From the NCBI RefSeq assembly GCF_001997295.1, contig NZ_CP019605.1:1612001-1676000 (forward strand): a stretch of DNA of 64,000 nt, written 5' to 3'. The notes under the pieces were generated by a model. That model saw nothing but the letters and a program-made list of their open reading frames with translations. It made no database searches and had not been told where the DNA came from. Shown here one piece after another: positions 53,717 to 64,000 of the stretch (positions are counted from its first letter, which is position 1; each line of letters starts with the position of its first letter). Made by a program: the position numbers and the translations under genes. This stretch comes from Tessaracoccus flavus (GTDB taxonomy: Bacteria; Actinomycetota; Actinomycetes; Propionibacteriales; Propionibacteriaceae).

Positions 53717-54127
53717 GTGACTGGGCCGAGGCAGACGCGACAGGGTGCTGAGCACCAGCGACGCTCCGTGGAGCGTGGAGCAGTGGCCGTGGGGCTGGCA
53801 GGGCTGGCCGCCTTCCAAGCAGCCCTTGCGATCGGGACCCCTTGGGGCCGAGCCAGCTACGGCGGCGCTCACATCGGCGTGCTTCCCAGCCGCCTCAGGG
53901 TCGTGAGCGCAGGAGCCGCGCTCCTCTACAGCGGACTCTCTGTCGCGATCGTGAGTCGTCGCACCCCGCTGAGGGTGCGCCGCCATGTCCTGACCGGAAT
54001 CACCGCACTGATGGGTGTGGGTGCCGTCCTGAACGGCATCTCGCCCTCCTGGCCCGAGCGAGCGACGTGGACTCCCACAACCGCCCTGCTGGCAGCACTG
54101 GCTTGGCGAGCTCGCCGGGACGGCTGA
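53717..54127 (+). CDS. Four-helix membrane protein, hypothetical
   Basis: 136 residues from the GTG at 53717; the longer upstream frame is not protein-like. Hydrophobic helices: VAVGLAGLAAFQAALAIG, VVSAGAALLYSGLSVAIV, LTGITALMGVGAVLNGIS and a short final one. GTPWGRASYGGAHIGVLPSR between helices 1 and 2 is a recurring block in actinobacterial small membrane proteins. Function unknown. Confidence 0.65.
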   Translation: MTGPRQTRQGAEHQRRSVERGAVAVGLAGLAAFQAALAIGTPWGRASYGGAHIGVLPSRLRVVSAGAALLYSGLSVAIVSRRTPLRVRRHVLTGITALMGVGAVLNGISPSWPERATWTPTTALLAALAWRARRDG

Positions 54128-54207
54128 GACGTTCCTCCGAGCGGCATCTCAGTGCGTTCGACACGTGCCCGCTGATGAGGGGACGTCGGCTAGGTGCCGG
54201 CCTTCGG

Positions 54208-54846
54208 CTATGACGTTGAGCGCCCGCGTGTGAGGTCGGGGAGGAATCGCCCGACTGTGGAGGCGTACTGGCGGTAGCGGTCGCCGTGCAGACGTGCAAG
54301 GGCCGGCTCCTCAACCAGGCGTACCTGCAGCTGGACGCCGACGCAGAAGGCGACCAGCGCGAGCACTGTCGCCGCGCTGGGGACCAGGAGGGTGACCCCG
54401 ACCAGGGTCAGGCCCATGGCGCTGAAGATGGGGTTGCGCACGAGGGCGAACGGTCCCGTGGTGACGAGCTCGGTCACCTCGTCGGGGTCGACCCCCACCC
54501 GCCAGGAGGCCCCCATGGCAGCCTGGGCGACGAACACCGCAGCCAGTCCGACGGCGGCGACGAGCAGGCCTGCCCACGACACCACGCCCGGGGCTTCCCA
54601 CCGCAGCTGCGGAGCGAGGAGGGCCCCGACCAGGCCCGCACCGCACAGCAGGAGGGCACCGATGAACAGGACCACCCCCATCCGGCCGGCCGGGTGCCGG
54701 GCCGGGGTCCTGCGCACCCCGGAGTCCCCGGTCCGGCGCCGGTGCAGCCAGGCACGGACGCCGAAGGCGCCTGCGAGCCCGATCACGTAGACCGCGAGGG
54801 CGACACCTGCGCTCACCCGTGGTCCCCACTCATCGATCCCACCCAT
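54208..54846 (-). CDS. Isoprenylcysteine carboxyl methyltransferase-like membrane protein
   Basis: 212 residues with five or six helices. The C-terminal half carries the PEMT/ICMT pattern: TGPFALVRNPIFSAMGL and LVEEPALARLHGDRYRQYAS, the RNP..., EE...GxxYxxY signature of membrane methyltransferases using SAM. Divergent from the TetR gene with a shared operator, so its expression is probably TetR-controlled. Substrate unknown (lipid-like thiol or phospholipid class). Confidence 0.8.
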   Translation of the reverse strand: MGGIDEWGPRVSAGVALAVYVIGLAGAFGVRAWLHRRRTGDSGVRRTPARHPAGRMGVVLFIGALLLCGAGLVGALLAPQLRWEAPGVVSWAGLLVAAVGLAAVFVAQAAMGASWRVGVDPDEVTELVTTGPFALVRNPIFSAMGLTLVGVTLLVPSAATVLALVAFCVGVQLQVRLVEEPALARLHGDRYRQYASTVGRFLPDLTRGRSTS

Positions 54847-54859
54847 ACCCGCAATAATA

Positions 54860-54873
54860 TGAGGAATCCCTCA
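54860..54873. promoter_or_regulatory. Inverted repeat, likely TetR operator
   Basis: TGAGGAATCCCTCA (TGAGG-N4-CCTCA) lies midway between the divergent methyltransferase and TetR starts. Its position and size fit a TetR dimer site. Confidence 0.55.
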
Positions 54874-54902
54874 CGTTCAGTACTCGCATCTGGAGGTGGC
54901 CG

Positions 54903-55529
54903 ATGGCGGCGTCGACGGCGGCGCAGAACCCCCGCAAACAGCCGCAGCAGCGCCGTTCCCGGGCGACGGTGGACAAGATCCTGGCCGCAGCGGCTCAGGT
55001 TCTGGCCGAGGAGGGGGACGGGGCCACGACGGACAGGATCGCCGCGCGGGCCGGGGTCTCCATCGGCTCGCTCTACCAGTACTTCCCCAACAAGGGCGCG
55101 CTCATGCTCGAGCTCGCGCGACGGCACATGGCCGCCGCGGGCGAGGTCCTCGACCACGTCCTCCGGCTCGGCCGACCCAGGAGCGTGTGGCTCCCCGAGG
55201 CCGTCGCTGCGGTGGCGGCGCTGCACGAGGACGGTGACCTGCACCGGGTCCTCTACGACCACGCTGCGAGCACCCCTGCGCTCGCCGAGGCCTTCGAGCA
55301 GACCAACGAGGCCCTCCGGAGCCGCGTCGAGGAGCTGCTACGTGCCGAGACGGACCTGGCCGACCCGGGGACGACGGCCCAGGTGCTGGTGGCGCTGGTG
55401 GAGTCGCTGACGCACCGGCTGGTCGGCACGACCGACGCCGACACGCTCGCGCGCGAGGTCACCCGGGCGGCGAACGCGTACCTGAACGCAGCCTGCGCCA
55501 GCCCTCGCCCTGTCGGTGCTAGCCCCTAG
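54903..55529 (+). CDS. TetR-family regulator
   Basis: 208 residues from the ATG at 54903. QQRRSRATVDKILAAAAQVL leads to the HTH ATTDRIAARAGVSIGSLYQY followed by FPNKGAL. The C-terminal domain (EVLDHVLRLGRPRSVWLPEA) binds an unknown ligand. It probably represses itself and the divergent methyltransferase through the TGAGG repeat. Confidence 0.88.
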   Translation: MAASTAAQNPRKQPQQRRSRATVDKILAAAAQVLAEEGDGATTDRIAARAGVSIGSLYQYFPNKGALMLELARRHMAAAGEVLDHVLRLGRPRSVWLPEAVAAVAALHEDGDLHRVLYDHAASTPALAEAFEQTNEALRSRVEELLRAETDLADPGTTAQVLVALVESLTHRLVGTTDADTLAREVTRAANAYLNAACASPRPVGASP

Positions 55530-55538
55530 CCTGACTGT

Positions 55539-56222
55539 ATGCATCTCTCCCAGCACCTGCAGCCGATCACGGAGACAGAGGCGGTAGCCCTAGCCTCCTG
55601 CTGGGGCGTCTCGGCCCAAGACGTCATCGACACGCGTCGATCATCCTGGGTGCAGGCGACCTCGCCCGGCGACGCCACGGGGCCGAGACTCGTTCAGTTC
55701 CGCGACCGTACCCTGGCGGTCTATCCGCATCCAGGTGAACCGAACCAAGCCTGGGCACCGCGATTCCTGGCCGTCCGCGCGTTCGCCGACACCGCGACCG
55801 CTCCGATGCCCGAGCGAGCCACGGCTCGGCTCCACAGCACGGACGCACCACTGGTCGTCGACCTGCACGAGCGATGCTCACGGGCTGACCTCGCAGCAGC
55901 CACACCCCATCTGGGGCAAGAGACGATCCTGGCCCGTGGGGTCATCATCGATCACCGTCTGGTGGCGATGTGCACGCTGGTGCCCACTTGCGCCGGCCCT
56001 CCGGAAGTCAGCGTCCTAGCCTGCCCCTCCAGCAGGGGGCGAGGCTACGCGACTGCTGCCGAGCGTGCCGTCCTCGTCGATGCAGCACGACACGGCATCG
56101 GCACGGTCCAACACAGAACCATCGCCCAAGACCACGCCTCCATCTCACTCGCACTCCGTAGCGGGTTCCGAATCCTGACCTTAGAGCACATCGTCCAACC
56201 CGCCAGCACGACCGACAGGTAA
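55539..56222 (+). CDS. GNAT-family N-acetyltransferase
   Basis: 227 residues from the ATG at 55539. The C-terminal 80 residues hold the acetyl-CoA fold: ILARGVIIDHRLVAMCTLVP, then SSRGRGYATAAERAVLVDAA (motif A, RGRGYAT) and QDHASISLALRSGFRIL (motif B). The N-terminal half is a family-specific variable domain. Cytosolic; substrate unknown. Ten bases after the TetR gene, so possibly cotranscribed. Confidence 0.8.
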   Translation: MHLSQHLQPITETEAVALASCWGVSAQDVIDTRRSSWVQATSPGDATGPRLVQFRDRTLAVYPHPGEPNQAWAPRFLAVRAFADTATAPMPERATARLHSTDAPLVVDLHERCSRADLAAATPHLGQETILARGVIIDHRLVAMCTLVPTCAGPPEVSVLACPSSRGRGYATAAERAVLVDAARHGIGTVQHRTIAQDHASISLALRSGFRILTLEHIVQPASTTDR

Positions 56223-56450
56223 ACCGACAGCTCAGCCAACATCCACCGATCATCAGCGGTAGAGGCTGTCGACGCCGGATCGACGGGTCGTCCGCAGATG
56301 GGCATGAGCGTGATGTCACGACCATCGGCAGATGCGGAAGTTCTAACTCGTACTGTCTCCCCAGTCGGCGCCTCCGGTTGGCGAGGGCAGATGGAGAGGA
56401 CTCCAGACACCACGCCTGAGCCCCTTGGCTTCGACCACCCCTCGGGGCTG

Positions 56451-61079
<4,629 letters not shown>

Positions 61080-61680
61080 CGGCGTTCGAGGCCAGCAGCG
61101 CCAACCGCGCCTACGTCCAATGGCTGGAGGAACAGTCGATGCTGCACGACGCCCGCCAGGTATCGCGCCAGGTTGCTGGCTCGCACACCATGTGGGCCAA
61201 CGCCTACGCCCACCCGGACCCCCGTGCAGCAGGGCACGCGATTCAGGACGTGGCGGGCAACACCTTGGGCCGCAGCTTCGCCGCGGACGGGACCGTGCTC
61301 TCCGGACACGGCGGCATCCCCGGCACCCCGGTCCGGGACATCCCCGGCATCGGCATCCCGAGCAACCACATGGTCGTGCCCGAGGGCGTCCGGATCCGGA
61401 TGTACGGAGCCGAGGGCGACACGATACTCGACAGCCTGGGCAACCAGATCGAGCGGCAGATGCGGTGGCCGTTCTGCCCCCCCGACCGTGGATGTCTACG
61501 GGCCCGGGGACGTCATCCCCGAGCACGTGCTCTACCCGCCCACGCCGGACCTGGACATCATCAACAACCCCGTCACGGGGTCCACCGCGACGTCCCTGGC
61601 CGACCTGATCACCCCCAACGGCGGCACCTACGACTGGGCGGCGTGCCGCAACTACCCCCCTGCTGCCCTGAGAGGAGTCC
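61080..61680 (+). pseudogene. C-terminal tail of a polymorphic toxin/adhesin (Stv-like domain), frameshifted
   Basis: [20 protein letters not shown] begins at the clpB join without a start codon. [46 protein letters not shown], then after a C-run the next frame gives [20 protein letters not shown] and [32 protein letters not shown]. The GHG...PG...LGN.IE...WAACR layout is that of the putative adhesin Stv domain at the ends of large secreted proteins. The frame change lies in a run of seven Cs (61479-61486 region); eight Cs would restore it. Head of the protein missing. Confidence 0.65.
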
Positions 61681-61681
61681 C

Positions 61682-62029
61682 ATGTGCCACGAGGACGGGT
61701 CGGTGCTCTCACCGCGGAAGTGGCCCTGGCAGAAGGACACGCTGGCCTTCGGGTGGCTCGACCCGAGGCGCCCCTTCCGGGAGGGCCCGTGCCCGTCGGA
61801 GGTGAGGCGCGGGCTCATCGACAAGGCGATCCCGCCGGTCTGGCCGGACGGAACGCCGGCGCCGATCGACACCGCCTTCGCGATCAAGGTGCCTGCCGGC
61901 ACCGAGATCCACACCGGTACGGTCGCGAACCAGGGTGGCCTGTGGATGGGCGGCACGGAGCAGGTGGTCGTCGTCAAACCCTGGGAGATCGGCGGGGTCG
62001 AGGTGGGCTACAGTTGGCCGCCGAAGTGA
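61682..62029 (+). CDS. Chimera: immunity-like N-terminus joined to a toxin-like C-terminus
   Basis: 115 residues from the ATG at 61682 (GAGAGGAG 5 bases upstream). Residues 3-45 ([40 protein letters not shown]) are nearly identical to the gene at 62343. After RRGL it switches to [40 protein letters not shown], a strand pattern seen in secreted toxin tips. The switch is at 61816, exactly where DNA similarity with 62355-62480 ends, so it arose by recombination in or near a toxin-immunity array. The product may be inert. Confidence 0.55.
   Translation: MCHEDGSVLSPRKWPWQKDTLAFGWLDPRRPFREGPCPSEVRRGLIDKAIPPVWPDGTPAPIDTAFAIKVPAGTEIHTGTVANQGGLWMGGTEQVVVVKPWEIGGVEVGYSWPPK
61691..61816 (+). repeat. 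126-bp repeat, copy 1
   Basis: About 90% identical to 62355-62480, with the same length and no gaps. It covers the start of the two immunity-like genes. Confidence 0.8.
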
Positions 62030-62055
62030 TGATGGGGTGCGAAGGAGGAGAGGAC

Positions 62056-62340
62056 ATGGTCGAGGAACCCCAGGCGATGGCGTCGGTGTTGGCCGAGCTG
62101 GAGGCGCTGCTGCGGCCAACGGAACCCCGGTGGGCCCATGCCATGGCTCGCTACCGTGCCCGGCTGGAGGGAGGGGAACCGGTGTCCGATGTGGCGCGCG
62201 ATGTGGTGACGCTCTACTCCGCGGGCATGGGTGGTTGGAACGATGTCGTCCTGCAGGACGCGCGAGGAGTCCTCACCGAGCAGCGGGAGTTCCACCGGCT
62301 CCGCACGGAGCTCTTCCACGTGGCCAGGGACGCGACCTGA
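62056..62340 (+). CDS. Small immunity-like protein (DUF6966-like)
   Basis: 94 residues from the ATG at 62056 with GAAGGAGGAGAGG upstream. Helical: ASVLAELEALLRPTEPRWAH, VARDVVTLYSAGMGGWNDVV, LTEQREFHRLRTELFHVAR. The GGWNDVVLQD block recalls DUF6966/immunity proteins next to polymorphic toxins. Cytosolic. The order toxin tail, immunity genes is what such loci show. Confidence 0.6.
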   Translation: MVEEPQAMASVLAELEALLRPTEPRWAHAMARYRARLEGGEPVSDVARDVVTLYSAGMGGWNDVVLQDARGVLTEQREFHRLRTELFHVARDAT

Positions 62341-62342
62341 CG

Positions 62343-62771
62343 GTGGTGCACCACGAGGACGGTTCGGTCCTGACGCCGGGCCGCTGGCCCTGGCCGAAGG
62401 ACACGCTGGCCTTCGGGTGGCTGGACCCGAGGCACCCCTTCCGGGAGGGCCCGTGCCCGTCGGAGGTGAGGCGCGGGCTCGAGGAGGCCGCCCGCAGCCC
62501 CATCGATCGCACCCGGGGCTTCCACACCTGCGCCTTCTGCCCCCGCCCGGCGCCCGAGGAGGTCGGCCCGTGGTCGCCCGATTTCCACCCCACCGAGTAC
62601 GCGGCGCAGCGGGGAGACACGCTCCACCTCGGCAGTGCCAGCATCGAGGTGATGGCGGGCGGGCGACGCTGGGTGGCGCCGAACCTGGTGCTGCACTACG
62701 TCTCCGAGCACGGCTATCTTCCGCCTGCCGAGGTCGTCGCAGCCCTGGGGGAACCGGGAAGACGGCCATGA
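62343..62771 (+). CDS. Immunity-like protein (DUF7919-like)
   Basis: 142 residues from the GTG at 62343 (a second GTG follows). HHEDGSVLTPGRWPWPKDTL, then FGWLDPRHPFREGPC, RTRGFHTCAFCPRP with a CxxC pair, LHLGSASIEVMAGGRRWVAP, HYVSEHGYLPPAEVVAAL. The order GWLD..HPF, TRGFH.C.FC, GSA.I.V, HY...H.Y.PP is a known small-protein family in toxin-immunity loci. It overlaps the next start by 4 bases (ATGA). Confidence 0.65.
   Translation: MVHHEDGSVLTPGRWPWPKDTLAFGWLDPRHPFREGPCPSEVRRGLEEAARSPIDRTRGFHTCAFCPRPAPEEVGPWSPDFHPTEYAAQRGDTLHLGSASIEVMAGGRRWVAPNLVLHYVSEHGYLPPAEVVAALGEPGRRP
62355..62480 (+). repeat. 126-bp repeat, copy 2
   Basis: Partner of 61691-61816; here it is inside the complete gene. Confidence 0.8.
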
Positions 62772-62940
62772 ACGATGTGATCTTGCAGGATGCCTTCGAC
62801 GTAGCCCGGCGCCACCTGGCCGATGCGGTCCAGCCCGTCCACCGCCACGAGATCGTGATCGCCTCGTGCACCGAGTACCCGACCGCGTGGGTCTTCGGCT
62901 ACAACACGCGCGCGTCCCTGACCGGCGATTTCACGGCCGG
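62768..62940 (+). pseudogene. YrhB-like immunity protein, 3' truncated
   Basis: From the ATG at 62768: LQDAFDVARRHLADAVQPVH, then IVIASCTEYPTAWVFGYNTR, the YrhB/Imm35 pattern. After GDFTAG the family sequence ends and the frame runs through unrelated arginine-rich codons into the next gene. About half of the domain is present. Confidence 0.55.
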
Positions 62941-62995
62941 TCCGTCGAGCAGCAACTCCCGCCGCAGGCTTGACCCGCGCGGCAGGATGGGCCGC

Positions 62996-64000
62996 ATGAG
63001 TCGACGACGCCCCGAGCCCCGTTCCACGACCTGCAGCACTTCATCGCGTACCCGCGCGTGAACGGGCTGGCGCTGAGTCCCGACGGGCGGCGGCTGGCCA
63101 CGATCGTGGCGACCCTGGACGCGAAGAAGACCCGCTATGCGAACGCGGTCTGGGAGCACGACCCGGCCGGCGAGGCGCCCGCGCGCCGGATCACCCGCTC
63201 GGCGAAGGGCGAGTCGGGTGCGGCCTACGACGCCGCGGGCAACCTGTACTTCATCTCGGCCCGGCCCGACCCGGACGCCGACGGCGACGACCCGGTCGCC
63301 GCCCTGTGGATGGTCCCGGCGGCGGGCGGCGAGGCCCGGCTGGTGGTCTCACGCCCGGGCGGCATCTCCTCGGTGCACACCGGCCGCGACGGCGGCGTGT
63401 TCGTGGTGGCCCCGTTGATGCCGGTGGCCGAGCACGCCGACGACCCCGAGAAGGCCGACGCCGAGGCGCGCAAGCAGCGCAAGGAGAAGAAGGTCGCCGC
63501 GATCCTGCACACCGACGCGGCCGTGCGCTACTGGGACGCCGACCTGGGCCCCGACGCCCCCCACCTGTTCGCGGTCGAGGACGCCCCCGCCACCGAACCC
63601 GAGCCCACGGACGCCGAGAAGGCGGAGCAGGGAGACGCGTCCGACGCCGCGGCCGCACCCGACCCGGACCTGCCGGGCACCGTCGACGCGGCGCCGCGCC
63701 AGCGGCTGCGCCTGCTCACCCGGGGGCTGGGCGCCCACCTGAGCACCCACGGCCTGCACGTGGCCCCCGACGGGTCGTTCGTGCTGGCGGGCCGCACGAT
63801 CCCCGTGGCCCTGGGGGATCGGCTGACGGCGATCGTCAAGGTCGACTTGGCGTCCGGCACGACGACGGACCTGGTCGAGGGCGTCACCGGCACCGACTAC
63901 GGCCCCGGCCCGGTCAGCCCCGACGGCACCCGCGCGCTGGTGGTGTACGGCCGCACCGGCACCGCCACCACGGCCCCGAGCCGCGAGCTGGGCCTGCTCG
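62996..64000 (+). CDS. S9-family (prolyl oligopeptidase-like) peptidase, N-terminal part, start frameshifted
   Basis: The protein frame FHDLQHFIAYPRVNGLALSP, DGRRLATIVATLDAKKTRYA runs to the window end: GGEARLVVSRPGGISSVHTG, an acidic linker (EPEPTDAEKAEQGDASDAAA) and APDGSFVLAGRTIPVALGDR. This is the beta-propeller of an S9 peptidase; the catalytic domain lies outside. No ATG or GTG is in frame before FHDL. The ATG at 62996 (MSRRRPEP) is in another frame, as if 4 bases (a TGAG repeat unit) were lost after ATGAG. Cytosolic, no signal seen. Confidence 0.7.

Overview
The window is high-GC DNA that reads as an actinobacterial chromosome. The gene families (CueP, Arr, DUF2461, GH13 glucosidase, ClpB, TetR and ArsR regulators, succinyl-CoA:acetate CoA-transferase type) and the frequent GTG starts fit the Propionibacteriales/Micrococcales neighbourhood. 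Family-level placement is inference only. I see no rRNA, tRNA or CRISPR array.

Layout. (1) 1-6.7 kb is a defence-like patch: a helicase fragment at the edge, an AAA ATPase, an ISL3 element inserted beside a frameshifted PD-(D/E)XK nuclease, and an intact DUF262-DUF1524-RAMA protein of GmrSD type. (2) 6.7-19.5 kb has a short Sel1/TPR protein, a GH13 glucosidase, a CueP lipoprotein, another truncated helicase, a truncated IS110, a fused Imm5-like/rifampin ADP-ribosyltransferase, a 1178-residue subtilase-VWA protein, DUF2461 and a full IS110 with a likely bridge-RNA region. (3) 19.6-34.4 kb is an IS-riddled island: an IS3 splits a membrane-protein gene, and three IS1380-family elements, all at CTAG sites, bracket two unfamiliar two-gene operons. 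One operon encodes glycine-rich membrane proteins; the other encodes a winged-helix-like protein with a PD-(D/E)XK nuclease. A broken HNH-TPR gene follows. (4) 34.4-42.4 kb is a SNF2 helicase and giant Eco57I-type DNA methyltransferase operon (DISARM-like pair) that continues into the HNH-TPR gene, with a toxin-antitoxin pair just upstream.

(5) 42.4-56.2 kb is mostly ordinary accessory or core content: TetR/DsrE, a GAF protein, a paralogous membrane-protein pair, VapBC, an ArsR-CDF-CDF metal efflux operon, SRPBCC, AAA ATPase, TetR/ICMT and GNAT. (6) 56.4-64 kb is decayed and recombined: vestigial helicase genes, a truncated frameshifted CoA-transferase, a DUF2975/XRE pair, a clpB pseudogene that lost its second Walker B, and a polymorphic-toxin tail with several immunity-like cassettes, ending in an S9 peptidase that runs off the window.

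Theme: most broken genes end at abrupt non-homologous joins or at IS ends, as expected of a defence/toxin island under strong turnover. Several single-base frameshifts could instead be assembly errors, and this should be kept in mind wherever a gene is called a pseudogene.
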